Of a stretch of 64,000 bases of DNA, positions 42,664 to 53,016 are shown piece after piece; positions within the stretch are counted from its first letter, which is position 1; each line of letters opens with the position of its first letter. The stretch lies in NCBI GenBank assembly GCA_018402685.1, contig JAGYIJ010000001.1, positions 1 through 64,000 of the forward strand. Reading direction: 5' to 3'. This stretch comes from Aquiluna sp. GTDB taxonomy: Bacteria > Actinomycetota > Actinomycetes > Actinomycetales > Microbacteriaceae. Both the position numbers and the translations under genes were made by a program. The notes beneath the pieces were generated by a model. The model was not told where the DNA came from. It made no database searches and saw nothing but the letters and a program-made list of their open reading frames with translations.

Positions 42664-44883
42664 TTACTCGTCCGAGGAAGAAGCGTCGTCACCCTCAACA
42701 ACTGGGGAAAGCGATAGCTTGCCGCGGTCGTCGATCTTGGTTAGCTCGACAAGAATCTTCTGACCGACCTCGAGGATGTCTTCGACATTCTCGACGCGCT
42801 TGCCACCGGAGATCTTCTTCAACTCGGAGACGTGCAATAGGCCGTCCTTGCCAGGAAGCAGTGAGATGAAGGCACCGAAGGTGGCCAGCTTCACAACTGT
42901 TCCCAAGAAGCGCTCGCCGATCTCTGGAACGTGAGGGTTAGCGATTGCGTTGATGGCAGCCTTGGCTGCATCGGCGCTCTCGCCGTTGGTGGCACCAATG
43001 TAGACGGTTCCATCATCCTCGATCGAGATGTCAGCTCCGGTGTCATCCTGAATCTGGTTGATCATCTTGCCCTTTGGACCGATGACCTCACCGATCTTGT
43101 CAAGTGGGATCTTGACTGCGATGACGCGAGGTGCGTATGGGGATAGCTCGTCTGGCTCATCGATGGCCTGGTTCATGACGTCAAGGATTGAAAGCCTTGC
43201 ATCCTTGGCCTGACCAAGTGCCTTGGCTAGCTCTGCCGATGGAATTCCATCGAGCTTGGTGTCTAGCTGAATCGCGGTGATGAAGTTGCGAGTACCGGCA
43301 ACCTTGAAGTCCATATCTCCGAGAGCGTCCTCGGCTCCCAGGATGTCGGTCAAAGCTGCGTACTGAGTGGTTCCATCAACGGTGTCTGAGATCAGACCCA
43401 TTGCGATACCGGCAACCTGGTCGCGCAGTGGCACTCCAGCGTTTAGCAACGACAGAGTCGATGCACAAACGCTACCCATCGAGGTCGAACCATTTGAGCT
43501 CAATGCCTCAGAAACCTGACGGATTGCGTATGGGAAGACATCGCGAGAAGGCAATACTGGAACCAACGCGCGCTCTGCAAGAGCACCGTGACCAATCTCG
43601 CGTCGCTTCGGAGTTCCGACTCGACCGGTCTCACCGGTTGAGTAGGGAGGGAAGTTGTAGTGGTGCATGTAGCGCTTCGAGGTCTCTGGGGTCAGAGCGT
43701 CAAGCTGCTGCTCCATCTTGAGCATGTTCAAGGTGGTGACACCAAGAATCTGGGTCTCACCACGCTGGAAGACGGCGGAGCCGTGGGTGCGAGGAATGAC
43801 AGCAACCTCGGCGTCAATCACGCGGATATCTGCCAAGCCACGACCATCGATTCGGATGCCCTCTTTGAGAACTCGGGTGCGCATTACCTTCTTGGAGACC
43901 GACTTGTAGGCGGCTGAGAACTCAGCCATCTGCTCCTCGGTCAAGATGGCTGCAAGCTCTTCTTTGACTCGGGTCTTGACCTGGTCGTCAGCTTCCTGAC
44001 GCTCCTGCTTGTCAGCGATCTGGTAAACCTTCACCAAATCAGCCTCGGCTGCTTTGGCAACCGCTGCGTAGACCTCGTCGGTGTAGGGCAAGAACACTGG
44101 GTATTCACCCGTTGGTTTCGCTGCAACCTTTGCTAGCTCGTTCTGAGCACGGACCAATTCCTTCAAGAATGGCTTTGCAGCCTCAAGACCCTCTGCAACG
44201 ATTTCCTCGTTAGGTGCCTTGGCACCCTCGGAGATCAAGTCAAGAACGTTCTCGGAGGCCTCGGCCTCAACCATCATGATTGCAACATCGTCCTTGCCAC
44301 CATCGCTGATGACTCGACCGGCAACAACCATGTTGAACACGGCCTTCTCCAACTGAGAGTACTTAGGGAATGCAACCCACTGTCCCTCGATCAGAGCGAC
44401 GCGAACACCGGCAACTGGACCGGAGAAAGGTAGACCTGCAATCTGGGTGGACATCGATGCTGCGTTGATGGCAACCACGTCGTAGAGCTCGTCTGGAGCA
44501 ATCGACATCACTGTGACGACAACCTGAATCTCGTTACGAAGACCATCGGCAAACGATGGACGCAGTGGACGGTCAATCAAACGGCAAGCCAAAATGGCTG
44601 CGGTTGATGGGCGACCCTCACGACGGAAGAATGAACCAGGAATCTTTCCTGCTGCATACATGCGCTCTTCAACGTCAATGGTCAGCGGGAAGAAATCGAA
44701 CTGATCCTTTGGCTGCTTAGATGCTGTGGTGGCGGAGAACAGCATGGTCTCCTCGTCAATGTAGACGGCGGCAGCGCCAGCTGCCTGCTGTGCCAAACGG
44801 CCAGTCTCAAAGCGAATTACGCGCTTTCCAAACTTGCCGTTATCGATTACTGCTTCTGCGAATTTAATCTCTGAGCCTTCCAT
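42664..44883 (-). CDS. pnp: Polynucleotide phosphorylase
   Basis: 3'-5' phosphorolytic exoribonuclease and RNA tail polymerase. Order: two RNase PH domains (the second with [17 protein letters not shown]), a KH domain ([22 protein letters not shown]) and an S1 domain ([29 protein letters not shown]). The track start is 129 bases early; the ATG at 44883 has GGAGGAG in front and gives 739 residues. Two stem-loops in its leader may be self-control sites. Confidence 0.98.
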   Translation of the reverse strand: MEGSEIKFAEAVIDNGKFGKRVIRFETGRLAQQAAGAAAVYIDEETMLFSATTASKQPKDQFDFFPLTIDVEERMYAAGKIPGSFFRREGRPSTAAILACRLIDRPLRPSFADGLRNEIQVVVTVMSIAPDELYDVVAINAASMSTQIAGLPFSGPVAGVRVALIEGQWVAFPKYSQLEKAVFNMVVAGRVISDGGKDDVAIMMVEAEASENVLDLISEGAKAPNEEIVAEGLEAAKPFLKELVRAQNELAKVAAKPTGEYPVFLPYTDEVYAAVAKAAEADLVKVYQIADKQERQEADDQVKTRVKEELAAILTEEQMAEFSAAYKSVSKKVMRTRVLKEGIRIDGRGLADIRVIDAEVAVIPRTHGSAVFQRGETQILGVTTLNMLKMEQQLDALTPETSKRYMHHYNFPPYSTGETGRVGTPKRREIGHGALAERALVPVLPSRDVFPYAIRQVSEALSSNGSTSMGSVCASTLSLLNAGVPLRDQVAGIAMGLISDTVDGTTQYAALTDILGAEDALGDMDFKVAGTRNFITAIQLDTKLDGIPSAELAKALGQAKDARLSILDVMNQAIDEPDELSPYAPRVIAVKIPLDKIGEVIGPKGKMINQIQDDTGADISIEDDGTVYIGATNGESADAAKAAINAIANPHVPEIGERFLGTVVKLATFGAFISLLPGKDGLLHVSELKKISGGKRVENVEDILEVGQKILVELTKIDDRGKLSLSPVVEGDDASSSDE

Positions 44884-45109
44884 GGCTCCTCCTTCTAATA
44901 CTGCGCAGCAAATAGCGCGCGCGAATCGCACGTTATTTGCAACTGGAGGAAGGACAGGCTGTCCTTGTGAAGTGCTGGTCGTCAGTAAAAAATCTTGGGG
45001 CAGTAAACCCAAAACCTTCCACCGAGGACCCGCCTTCGAAACCTCGTGGTTACAACCCTAACAATTTAGTCACGAATTACCTAGGACCGAGAAGGCACCA
45101 AAAGATAAA
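44884..45109 (-). promoter_or_regulatory. pnp 5' leader with two stem-loops
   Basis: This gene-free stretch between rpsO and pnp carries a long hairpin at 44908-44940, GCAAATA pairing with TATTTGC with a GC-rich inner stem. A 17-base palindrome, AAGGACAG-C-CTGTCCTT, lies at 44950-44966. In enterobacteria RNase III and PNPase act on a pnp leader hairpin to repress the gene; a similar role here is inference. No strong promoter was recognised. Confidence 0.55.
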
Positions 45110-45130
45110 GCCCCCGCCTAGGGCGAGGGC
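45110..45130 (-). terminator. Rho-independent terminator after rpsO
   Basis: GCCCTCGCC-CTA-GGCGGGGGC makes a 9 bp stem with one G-U pair and a 3-base loop, followed by TTTATCTTTT, 19 bases past the rpsO stop. It separates rpsO from pnp. Confidence 0.85.
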
Positions 45131-45148
45131 TAAATCAAGAAAAACTCT

Positions 45149-45418
45149 CTAGCGACGAAGTCCTAGGCGCTCGATTAGGGCACGGTAGCGGGCAATGTCA
45201 ACGTTCTGCAGGTAGCTCAATAGACGACGACGGCGACCAACCAACAAAAGCAGTCCACGACGGGTGTGGTGGTCGTGCTTGTGGTCTTTTAGGTGCTCGG
45301 TGAGATCTAAAATGCGGCGGCTCAGCACTGCAATTTGCACCTCAGGGGAACCGGTGTCACCTGGCTGAGTGGCGTATTCCTCGATGATTTGGGTTTTAAC
45401 CTTTGGGTCTAAAGCCAT
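45149..45418 (-). CDS. rpsO: 30S ribosomal protein S15
   Basis: Binds the central domain of 16S rRNA. The 89-residue protein has the S15 core [42 protein letters not shown] and the end [13 protein letters not shown]. It stands alone, with its own terminator and a likely promoter, upstream of pnp as in most bacteria. Confidence 0.99.
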   Translation of the reverse strand: MALDPKVKTQIIEEYATQPGDTGSPEVQIAVLSRRILDLTEHLKDHKHDHHTRRGLLLLVGRRRRLLSYLQNVDIARYRALIERLGLRR

Positions 45419-45506
45419 TTGCTGATCCTTTCAATCCGCTGCGCGGCGCCAAAAACACTGTGTTTTTAGCTCTCTTAATCCGCGGCCGTTACACGGCAAC
45501 CTGAGA

Positions 45507-45512
45507 AGTCTA
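45507..45512 (-). promoter_or_regulatory. Candidate -10 element for rpsO
   Basis: TAGACT, identical to the -10 of rRNA P2, lies 89 bases before the rpsO start. The -35 region is poor. Between it and rpsO is an AT-rich hairpin, AAAAACAC-A-GTGTTTTT, which may instead end the upstream DUF805 transcript. Confidence 0.4.
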
Positions 45513-45532
45513 GAGAAAAGTGACCGATATTG

Positions 45533-46114
45533 CTAGGCGGTTGTGCCCTCGTCCATTGAGCTAAGCGGTTCGGGCTCGACGTATTTGTTGCCGTCGTAGA
45601 AGCTCTTTGATGGTCTGAGCGCAAAAAATATAAAAACCACAAATGTGGCTAGAAACAGCCCAAAGATCGGAATCACCAAAAAGATCAGGGACATTGACTG
45701 TTCAACCGTGAGCATCTGCCCACCTGGAACACTGGACAAAACCGTCACCACGCCGACCGTGGAAAAAATACCGTAGACAATTGGGACCAGCTGAATAAGC
45801 ATCCACTTAGCGCTGAAGCCAGCGTCATGGAATCGTCTTGCGGTGATTGCAAGGTTTGGCAGCAGCAAAACAATTGCCGCGATGTTGGTCAGTGGAGTAG
45901 GCGTTGTCACGACCTGCTCGAAATTCTGAACCAGGTCATCGCCCGAAACCTGCACCGCAGGACCTAAGCCCCAAACCATTGACTCCAAAGTTGAAAGCAC
46001 GGCCGAGAGCAAAACCGTGAACAGCACCCAGAACCAGAACTCGCTGCGCGAGGCCTTGCCCTTGAAGTTGACGTAGTTTTTGAATCCGGAGGCGATTGCT
46101 TGAGTGAAGCTCAT
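45533..46114 (-). CDS. DUF805 membrane protein
   Basis: A 193-residue membrane protein of the DUF805 family, seen in FKNYVNFKGKASRSEFWFWVLF near the start and ITARRFHDAGFSAKW in the middle, with four or more membrane helices. Function unknown. The track ORF begins inside ribF; the ATG at 46114 starts MSFTQAIASGFKNYVNF. The ribF stop is 11 bases upstream. Confidence 0.85.
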   Translation of the reverse strand: MSFTQAIASGFKNYVNFKGKASRSEFWFWVLFTVLLSAVLSTLESMVWGLGPAVQVSGDDLVQNFEQVVTTPTPLTNIAAIVLLLPNLAITARRFHDAGFSAKWMLIQLVPIVYGIFSTVGVVTVLSSVPGGQMLTVEQSMSLIFLVIPIFGLFLATFVVFIFFALRPSKSFYDGNKYVEPEPLSSMDEGTTA

Positions 46115-46124
46115 CTCACGAAAC

Positions 46125-47051
46125 CTACTCTCCAAGTAGCGTCGCTGCAACCGCGACATCCTTGCCGATCTGCTCGACCAGCGCATCTAACGAGTCAAAC
46201 TTGGCCCAACCTCGAACCTTGGCCACGTATTCGCAAGTGACGATCTTGTCGTAGAGGTCGAGATCGTCACGACCTATGACGTGAGACTCCAAGAGCCTGG
46301 GCACCTCCGCCACCGAGTCGTTTGTGCCGACCGAGTGCGCTGCCGGATAACTAACGCCATCGGCGTGCAAGTATCCTGCGTAGACCCCGTCTGCCGGCAG
46401 GTAGCCCTCGGCCGAACGAGAGATGTTTGCGGTTGGGAACCCTATTGTCCTGCCGAGCTTGCGACCGTGTTCCACGACCCCGGTGGTTTCGTGGTTTCTG
46501 CCAAGCAACGAAGCTGCCTCGGCAACATCGCCGGCGTCTAGAAGCGCCCTGATTCGGGTGCTGGAGATTTTGCTATCGCCTCTGTCAACGTTTTTTACCT
46601 CTATTGCGCTGAAGCCATGCTCAGCGCCGATCCTTTGCAAGTCCTCGATGGTGCCGGTGCCGCCCGCACCAAATCTAAAGCCCTCTCCGACAATCACGAT
46701 CCTCGCCCTAAGCGGGACCAGGTAACTCGCTACAAACCCCTCAGGAGTGAGCGCGGCCAGCTCCTGGTCAAACCTCGCCTTGAGCACCAAGTCGATACCT
46801 TCACCCTCCAAAAGGGCAGCCTTTTGGATTGGCCCAATTAGGGGCTTAGGTGCTCCGGCCGGGTCAAACAGGGTTCTTGGGTGACGATCAAAAGTGAAAA
46901 CCGTGGCCGAAAGACCGGCCTCTTCGCTTATTTCGACCAGCGTCTGGAAAAGCTGTTGGTGCCCTAGGTGGACACCATCGAATTTGCCGATTGCCACGGC
47001 AGTATCGGGATAATCGGCGGGGAGATCCGAAGGACTAGTTATTTCCAGCAC
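46125..47051 (-). CDS. ribF: Bifunctional riboflavin kinase / FMN adenylyltransferase
   Basis: Makes FMN and FAD from riboflavin. The 308-residue protein has the adenylyltransferase nucleotide motif IGKFDGVHLGHQQLF near the N-terminus, and the flavokinase domain with GRTIGFPTANI and GVYAGYL in the C-terminal half, the normal order. Its start overlaps the upstream membrane protein gene by 17 bases. It supplies FAD, which ThyX in this window needs. Confidence 0.96.
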   Translation of the reverse strand: MLEITSPSDLPADYPDTAVAIGKFDGVHLGHQQLFQTLVEISEEAGLSATVFTFDRHPRTLFDPAGAPKPLIGPIQKAALLEGEGIDLVLKARFDQELAALTPEGFVASYLVPLRARIVIVGEGFRFGAGGTGTIEDLQRIGAEHGFSAIEVKNVDRGDSKISSTRIRALLDAGDVAEAASLLGRNHETTGVVEHGRKLGRTIGFPTANISRSAEGYLPADGVYAGYLHADGVSYPAAHSVGTNDSVAEVPRLLESHVIGRDDLDLYDKIVTCEYVAKVRGWAKFDSLDALVEQIGKDVAVAATLLGE

Positions 47052-47424
47052 GTTCTCTCCAAAGCCAAGCCAGTCCCAGAATCGGGAGTATCAAAGGAAT
47101 AAAGGCGTAGCCAGAACCAAAGCCCGACCAAACCGATGGGTGAGCAAATAACTCTGGCAGAACTATGCTCAATGCGCCAACGGTGATCACACCAACCAGC
47201 TCAAAGCCAACCGTGAGCCAAGCAAGCTTGCGGCTCTTAGCGCCCCTAGCAAGAGCAACGGTCGCGATTATGTAGACAAAAGCCGATACTGCCGAGAGCG
47301 AATAGGCCAGTGGAGCTTCGTCAAATTTGGTCAGCAGTTGGAAACTGGCTCTCGCACTCGCGGACAGGGCAAATACGCCATAGACCGCAATCAACAGCCT
47401 GCCCGGACCTAAAGTTTTGCTCAC
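47035..47424 (-). CDS. Small membrane protein, unknown function
   Basis: A 129-residue protein with about four membrane helices and a short basic loop (ARGAKSRKLAW). I do not recognise a named family. The GTG at 47424 (MSKTLGPGRLLIAVYG) is chosen because residues before it in the track ORF are polar and overlap the next gene. It lies between the second small membrane protein and ribF with overlaps, so it belongs to the truB-ribF transcript. Confidence 0.7.
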   Translation of the reverse strand: MSKTLGPGRLLIAVYGVFALSASARASFQLLTKFDEAPLAYSLSAVSAFVYIIATVALARGAKSRKLAWLTVGFELVGVITVGALSIVLPELFAHPSVWSGFGSGYAFIPLILPILGLAWLWRERAGNN

Positions 47425-47444
47425 CGAATCACCCAACAGCAATC

Positions 47445-47822
47445 TTAGATAGCCAAGGGGTTGATGCCGGTCCAAAGCTGTTGCATTCGATAGAGCATTA
47501 CCGCGACCGTTAGACCGGCAGCGCCCAACACCATCATCGAATACTTGGTTCTTTCGGCAAGGCCCCAAAAGCCTGCTGCCAACGGGACGATTATTGCGAC
47601 TATCAAATAGCCGAAGAACTCAACCGTGTCGGTTTGTGCTCGCTCGCCAGAGATCACCAAAATCGTGGAAAGAACCAGCTGAATCAAAAGGCCAGCCTCG
47701 ATGCCGGCAGTTGCCATGATGGCAACCGGTCCTGGCCTCACTCCCACCAAACCGGCACCCAACAACACCACACCAACAAAAGCCGAATACCAAACCAGCA
47801 CTAAATAGAAAAACTCGATCAT
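47445..47822 (-). CDS. Small membrane protein, unknown function
   Basis: A 125-residue protein with four predicted membrane helices and few charged residues. The ATG at 47822 overlaps the truB stop as ATGA, which fixes the start and indicates coupled translation; the longer track ORF is wrong. No family recognised. Together with the following gene it forms a pair of four-helix proteins of similar size between truB and ribF. Confidence 0.7.
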   Translation of the reverse strand: MIEFFYLVLVWYSAFVGVVLLGAGLVGVRPGPVAIMATAGIEAGLLIQLVLSTILVISGERAQTDTVEFFGYLIVAIIVPLAAGFWGLAERTKYSMMVLGAAGLTVAVMLYRMQQLWTGINPLAI

Positions 47823-48682
47823 GATTCCTCGACAAGAACAATCTGTGATCGGTACAACCCGCCTGAGAGCTTGGAAATTGCAATCAGAGATCCTTGGTGA
47901 GAGAGGCAAACCATTTCGATCTCGCTAGAAAGCTCTAGGGGTTTGCCGTGCCGAACATCCACGACCTGCTCACTCGTTATCTCAATCTCAGGAAAGATCT
48001 CCCGTGCCGATTCCAACATTGGAGATAGCGCAATTTCAGGGTTTATTTCGCTGGCATTGTCGATCGAGTATTTTCCGATTGAGGTTCTCCTGAGTGCAGT
48101 TAGGTGCCCGCCAACCGACAAGGCCGAACCGATATCTCTGGCAAGCGCTCTGATGTAGGTTCCACTCGAACAATCCACCACGACATCAAAATCAACGAAG
48201 CCATCATCAACTCGCAAGCCAGAGAGCCGCTCAAAACGCGAAACCACAACGTCCTTTGGCTTTAGCTCAAACTCCTGACCCTCACGAACCAGGTCGTAGG
48301 CCCTCTTGCCGTCGATCTTTTTGGCACTAACTGAGCTAGGCAGCTGCGAGATGGGACCTCGCAGCTTTGCGATTTCGGCATCGATTTGCTCTTCGGTTAG
48401 CTTGCTAGCATCCGCACGAGTAACCTCCTCGCCCTCGGCGTCGTCGGTCACGGTCGCGACACCTAGACGAATAGTTGCGAGGTATTGCTTATCCATACCG
48501 ATTAGAAACTGCAAGAGCTTGGTGCCCTGGTTTACCCCCAACAGCATCAAACCCGTTGCCATCGGGTCTAGCGTTCCGGCATGGCCGATCTTGCGGGTGT
48601 TGAGAATCTTACGAAGCTTCGCCACGACATCAAACGAGGTGATGCCCTTGGGCTTATCGATTAGGACTAGCCCGCTAGCCAT
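47819..48682 (-). CDS. truB: tRNA pseudouridine-55 synthase
   Basis: Makes pseudouridine 55 in the T-arm of tRNAs. The 287-residue protein begins SGLVLIDKPKGITSFDVV, has the catalytic aspartate in GHAGTLDPMATGLMLLGV, and a C-terminal PUA-like part. The ATG overlaps the rbfA stop by 8 bases. Confidence 0.97.
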   Translation of the reverse strand: MASGLVLIDKPKGITSFDVVAKLRKILNTRKIGHAGTLDPMATGLMLLGVNQGTKLLQFLIGMDKQYLATIRLGVATVTDDAEGEEVTRADASKLTEEQIDAEIAKLRGPISQLPSSVSAKKIDGKRAYDLVREGQEFELKPKDVVVSRFERLSGLRVDDGFVDFDVVVDCSSGTYIRALARDIGSALSVGGHLTALRRTSIGKYSIDNASEINPEIALSPMLESAREIFPEIEITSEQVVDVRHGKPLELSSEIEMVCLSHQGSLIAISKLSGGLYRSQIVLVEES

Positions 48683-49104
48683 CGCTTGGTTTTTTCAGGT
48701 AAGGGTCTTTCTCCCCCGCAGGCTGAGCATTCTTCGCAAGCTTTTCAAGCTCCTCGTCTCGCCTTCTTGCCTCGGCAAGCAGTTCATTCATGGCATCGGC
48801 AGTCTCTGGAACATCGTCCGAAACTAATTCAATGGTTGGGGTGATCCTGATGCCCAACTGCTTGCCGATTTCGCCCCGCAATCGACCCCGATTGGCCTCA
48901 AGAATTTCCTTGGATTTTTCGAACCTCGAACTCGGAGCCGAAGACGGTGAAAAAGAGTCTTGCGTGAGCAAGATCTGGGGTCACCCTCACATCTGTGAAG
49001 GTGACAAAGCCTAGATCCGGGTCCTTCACAACCTTCGCCAAAGCCTCGGCTGCCAGCACCTTGATGCGCTCGGCAAGCCGCCTGGCTCTTGCGTGATCAA
49101 CCAT
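48675..49104 (-). CDS. rbfA: Ribosome-binding factor A, broken by a +1 frameshift
   Basis: KH-fold factor for late 30S maturation. The first frame has DHARARRLAERIKVLAAEALAK and VRVTPDLAHARLFFTVFG. The second has KSKEILEANRGRLRGEIGKQLGIRITPTIEL. Removing one base from the GG at about 48924 joins them as EFEFEKSKEIL, about 142 residues. The start overlaps the infB stop as TAATG, in the usual infB-rbfA-truB order. Confidence 0.92.
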
Positions 49105-51662
49105 TAGACCCTTGGCTTCTCAACCATCTCGTAGGTTTCGATGACGTCATCGACCTGGATGTCGTTGAAGTCTCCAAGACCAATACCGCACTCGTAATCG
49201 GCCTTGACCTCGGTGGCATCATCCTTGAATCGCTTCAGCGAATCGACCTTTAGGTTCTCCTGAATCATCTCGCCATCGCGCAAGACCCTCGCCATCGCGT
49301 TGCGGCGGATTAGGCCGCTGCGGACATAGGAACCTGCGATGGTGCCGAACTTGGAGGACTTGAAGATCTCGCGGACCTCGGCGGTGCCGAGCTGCTGCTC
49401 TTCGTACTCAGGCTTGAGCATGCCCTTGAGGGACTGCTCGATGTCATCGAGAACGTTGTAGATGACCGTGTAGTGACGAATGTCGACACCCTCACGATCG
49501 GCGCGCTCCTTGGCCTTGTTGTCTGGTCGGACGTTGAAGCCAATGATGACCGCGGCGTCAACCGTTGCCAGGTTGACATCGGACTCGGTAATTGCACCAA
49601 CACCGCGGTGGATGATGCGCAACTGAACTGAATCGTCAACGTCAATCTTGAGCAAGCTGTCTTCCAGAGCCTCAACAGCACCGGAGACATCACCCTTGAT
49701 AATGAGGTTGAGGGACTCAACCTTGCCCTCTTCAAGGGCCTTGGTGAAGTCCTCTAGTGACAAGCGCTTGCGAGTCTTGGCCAGAAGAGCATTGCGGTCA
49801 GCAGCTTCGCGCTTCTCGGCAATCTGACGAGCCTGACGCTCGTCATCGGCAACCACGAAGGTGTCACCAGCGCGTGGAACAGACTGCAAACCAAGAACCT
49901 GAACCGGTCTTGAAGGCGATGCCTTCTCGACCGCTTCACCGTTCTCGTTGAACATCGCACGCACTCTTCCGTGTGATGAACCGGCAACGATTGCGTCTCC
50001 AACCGAAAGTGTTCCGGACTGGATCAAAACGGTAGCGACCGAACCGCGACCCTTGTCCAGGTTTGCCTCGATGGCAACACCGCGAGCAGAGCGGTCCGGG
50101 TTGGCCCGCAAGTCAAGCGCAGCGTCAGCGGTTAGCAGCACGGCGTCCAATAGCTTGTCAATGCCCTGGTTCTTCAAGGCCGAAACCTCAACGAACATCA
50201 CATCGCCACCGTATTCTTCGGCGACTAGACCAAACTCGGTGAGCTGCTGACGAATCTTGTCTGGGTTAGCACCCTCTTTATCAACCTTGTTGACGGCAAC
50301 CACGATTGGCACCTGTGCGGCTTGCGCGTGGTTGAGTGCCTCAATGGTCTGAGGCATCACTCCATCGTCTGCAGCAACAACCAAGATTGCGATGTCGGTG
50401 ACCTGGGTACCACGTGCACGCATGGCGGTGAAGGCCTCGTGTCCGGGGGTGTCAATAAAGGTGATGGCACGATCTTTACCTTCGTGGGTGGCGTGCACCT
50501 GATAGGCACCGATGTGCTGGGTGATGCCACCGGCCTCACCAGCAACAACGTTTGCACTTCTGATGGAGTCCAAAAGCTTGGTCTTACCGTGATCAACGTG
50601 ACCCATGACCGTCACAACCGGAGGTCGAGGAGCCAAATCGGCGTCTTGCTCATCCTCAATGCCGGTTGAGATGTCCAGCCCAAAGCCCTCGAACAGCTCG
50701 CGCTCTTCGTCCTCTGGGGAAACGATCTCGATCTTGTAGCCAAGCTCCTCGCCAAGAATCTGGAAGGTGTCCTCATCCAAGGATGCGGTCGCAGTGGCCA
50801 TCTGTCCAAGGTGGAACAAAACGGTGATCAGCTGACCGGAGTTCGCGCCAATCTTGTCGGCAAAGTCCTGAATCGAGGCTCCTCGGCGCAAGCGCAACAC
50901 GGTGGTGCCATCGCCGCGCGGCACCATTGTGCCACCTAGGCTCGGCGCCTCTCTCTGCTCGAACTCTTCGCGCTTAGTCCGCTTTGACTTGCGAGACTTA
51001 CCTCTAGAGCCGCCCTTACCGAAAGCTCCAGCGGTTCCCGCTCCGCGACCACCGCGGCCAGCGGGGCCCGGTCTAGCGTTTGGACCAAAGCCGGGCTTGC
51101 CACCTGGTGCGCTGAAACCTCCGCCGCCAGCTGGGCGTGGTGCTCCACCTGGCCTTGGTGCTCCGCCGCCTGGGCGCGGTGCTCCTCCGGCTGGTCTAGG
51201 TGCTCCGCCGGCTGGGCGTGGTGCTCCCGGTCTTGGAGAGCGCCCCATGCCCTGGTTGGAAGAAAACGGATTGTTTCCCGGCCTGGCCATTGGGCGGGGA
51301 ATGCCCATGTCCTGGTTGGAAGAAAATGGATTGTTGCCGGCTCTTGGAGCCGGGGTTAGCGGTGCAGCTGGCTTCTCGGCCTCTGGTGATTTGGGCTGCG
51401 GGGCTTGAGCGGCTGGCTCTGGCTCTACCTCAGGGGCTTCAACCTTGGGCGCAGCCGCAGGCTTAGCCGCTTGTTTTTTAGGAGCCTCTTTTTTGGGGGC
51501 TTCCTTCTTTGGGAATGCTGCCTTTAGTCTTGCCGCAACCGGCGGAGCGATGGTGGAAGAGCCACCCTTGACGTACTCGCCAAGCTCCTCAAGTTTGGCC
51601 AATGCATCCTTGGTATCAATTCCAAGTTCTTTGGCGATGTCGTATACGCGTGGAAGCGCCAC
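49104..51662 (-). CDS. infB: Translation initiation factor IF-2
   Basis: GTPase that brings initiator tRNA to the ribosome. The 852-residue protein has an IF2N domain ([19 protein letters not shown]). A long low-complexity linker follows, with Ala/Pro/Lys and then Gly/Pro/Arg repeats such as [11 protein letters not shown] (about 60-215). Then come a second IF2N-like region, the G domain ([29 protein letters not shown]) and domains II-IV. A duplicated GNNPFSSNQ block occurs in the linker. Confidence 0.98.
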   Translation of the reverse strand: MALPRVYDIAKELGIDTKDALAKLEELGEYVKGGSSTIAPPVAARLKAAFPKKEAPKKEAPKKQAAKPAAAPKVEAPEVEPEPAAQAPQPKSPEAEKPAAPLTPAPRAGNNPFSSNQDMGIPRPMARPGNNPFSSNQGMGRSPRPGAPRPAGGAPRPAGGAPRPGGGAPRPGGAPRPAGGGGFSAPGGKPGFGPNARPGPAGRGGRGAGTAGAFGKGGSRGKSRKSKRTKREEFEQREAPSLGGTMVPRGDGTTVLRLRRGASIQDFADKIGANSGQLITVLFHLGQMATATASLDEDTFQILGEELGYKIEIVSPEDEERELFEGFGLDISTGIEDEQDADLAPRPPVVTVMGHVDHGKTKLLDSIRSANVVAGEAGGITQHIGAYQVHATHEGKDRAITFIDTPGHEAFTAMRARGTQVTDIAILVVAADDGVMPQTIEALNHAQAAQVPIVVAVNKVDKEGANPDKIRQQLTEFGLVAEEYGGDVMFVEVSALKNQGIDKLLDAVLLTADAALDLRANPDRSARGVAIEANLDKGRGSVATVLIQSGTLSVGDAIVAGSSHGRVRAMFNENGEAVEKASPSRPVQVLGLQSVPRAGDTFVVADDERQARQIAEKREAADRNALLAKTRKRLSLEDFTKALEEGKVESLNLIIKGDVSGAVEALEDSLLKIDVDDSVQLRIIHRGVGAITESDVNLATVDAAVIIGFNVRPDNKAKERADREGVDIRHYTVIYNVLDDIEQSLKGMLKPEYEEQQLGTAEVREIFKSSKFGTIAGSYVRSGLIRRNAMARVLRDGEMIQENLKVDSLKRFKDDATEVKADYECGIGLGDFNDIQVDDVIETYEMVEKPRV

Positions 51663-51745
51663 TGATTTTCTCCTGTCTGGGGCCGACCCCTAGACAGGGC
51701 TGGCCTTATTGGTGAGCGGGTCTCATTTCGAGCTACTCATTTGTT

Positions 51746-51994
51746 TCAGCCATTTTTCTCTGCCTGATTCCTATGCCATGTCTCAAGCAATGCCGTATCG
51801 GCATCGCCCAAGGCGCGTTGTAAACCTCTTCGAGTAAGCACCAAGTCAATGCAGTTCGGGTGAAACCAGGCTCCTCGACCCGGGAGTTTTTTCTCCAAGT
51901 CGATAGAAAACTGATTGTCTTCCGTCACAACCTTGACCAGTTGCCCAACCGAATCTCGCTGGCGACAGCCAACACAGGTTCGAATGGGGTTCAT
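51746..51994 (-). CDS. ylxR: YlxR/RnpM-type RNA-binding protein
   Basis: An 82-residue protein with the YlxR signature RTCVGCRQRDSVGQLVKV and the GRGAWFHPNC block. In Bacillus this protein (RnpM) binds and modulates RNase P; that role here is by family only. The ATG at 51994 is preferred to the track start because it begins at the conserved domain. It lies between nusA and infB, its conserved place. Confidence 0.93.
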   Translation of the reverse strand: MNPIRTCVGCRQRDSVGQLVKVVTEDNQFSIDLEKKLPGRGAWFHPNCIDLVLTRRGLQRALGDADTALLETWHRNQAEKNG

Positions 51995-52019
51995 TCTAGT
52001 CCCAGGGTCCAACTAATCT

Positions 52020-52997
52020 CTATTCCTGCAAAATACTGTCGGGTTGGATGTCGATTTTGGCACCGGTCAGCTTGGCTGCCAGCCTGGCATTTTGACCCTC
52101 TTTGCCGATTGCCAGAGAAAGCTGGAAATCAGGCACCAGCACCCTGACCGCTTTAGTGGCAGCGTCGATCACAAAACTGTCGGACACTCTCGCTGGGGAA
52201 AGAGCGTGGGCAACAAACTTTGCCAAGTCTTCGGAGTAATCAACAACGTCGATCTTCTCTTCGTTCAGCTCACCGCTCACAGCCCGGACCCGCTGGCCCA
52301 GTTCACCTATGCAAGCCCCCTTGGCGTTGATGCCAGGCTCTTTGGCAATAACCGCGATCTTGGTGCGGTGGCCAGCCTCTCTGGCCACCGAAGCAATCTC
52401 CACCTGACCGGAGGCAACCTCGGGAACCTCAAGGGCGAATAGCTTTCGAACTAAACCAGGGTGAGTCCTAGAAACGGTGACCTGGGGTCCCCGGGGTCCC
52501 TTTTGGACACTGGTGACATAGACCCTGATGCGTGATCCGTGTGAATAGTCCTCGCTAGGAACCTGCTCCTCTGGTGGCATCAGTGCCTCTAGAGAACCGA
52601 GGTTCACATAGACCATGTTGGAGCGAGAGCCCTGCTGGATTTGACCGGCGACGATATCGCCCTCTTTGCCCTTGAACTCACCAAGCAGGCTGTCGTCTGA
52701 AATCTCGCGCATGCGCTGCGCGATTACCTGCTTGGCAGCAAATGCTGCTACTCGACCAAATCCCTCGGGGGTGACCTCTTCTTCACCGACCTGTTCGCCA
52801 TCTTCATTGAGCACCGGCTTGAAGATCTGAACGTGACCAGTTTTGCGGTCGAGGGTCGCTCTTGGACCCTTGGCGGGATCGGAGACGTGCTTGTAATAGG
52901 CGGCCAAAATGGCGGTCTCGATGATTTGCACGAGATCGTCAAACGGAATTTCTTTTTCGCGCTCTAATAGCCTGAGGACTTGAAGATCGATATCCAC
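52020..52997 (-). CDS. nusA: Transcription termination/antitermination factor NusA
   Basis: Binds RNA polymerase and nascent RNA; takes part in rRNA antitermination at boxA. The 325-residue protein has the N-terminal domain, an S1 domain (KEGDIVAGQIQQGSRSNMVYVNLG) and two KH domains (REAGHRTKIAVIAKEPGINAKGACIG; LSLAIGKEGQNARLAAKLTGAKIDI). This is the short form without the acidic repeats found in proteobacteria. rimP, often just upstream, is absent; proS is the immediate upstream gene, 19 bases away. Confidence 0.96.
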   Translation of the reverse strand: MDIDLQVLRLLEREKEIPFDDLVQIIETAILAAYYKHVSDPAKGPRATLDRKTGHVQIFKPVLNEDGEQVGEEEVTPEGFGRVAAFAAKQVIAQRMREISDDSLLGEFKGKEGDIVAGQIQQGSRSNMVYVNLGSLEALMPPEEQVPSEDYSHGSRIRVYVTSVQKGPRGPQVTVSRTHPGLVRKLFALEVPEVASGQVEIASVAREAGHRTKIAVIAKEPGINAKGACIGELGQRVRAVSGELNEEKIDVVDYSEDLAKFVAHALSPARVSDSFVIDAATKAVRVLVPDFQLSLAIGKEGQNARLAAKLTGAKIDIQPDSILQE

Positions 52998-53016
52998 CAG
53001 CCGCTCCTTCTTCTAT

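Noticed and set aside
51030-51360. Tandem DNA repeat or recombination hotspot
   Set aside because: The repeats encode the Gly/Pro/Arg-rich linker of IF-2, a normal feature of actinobacterial infB.
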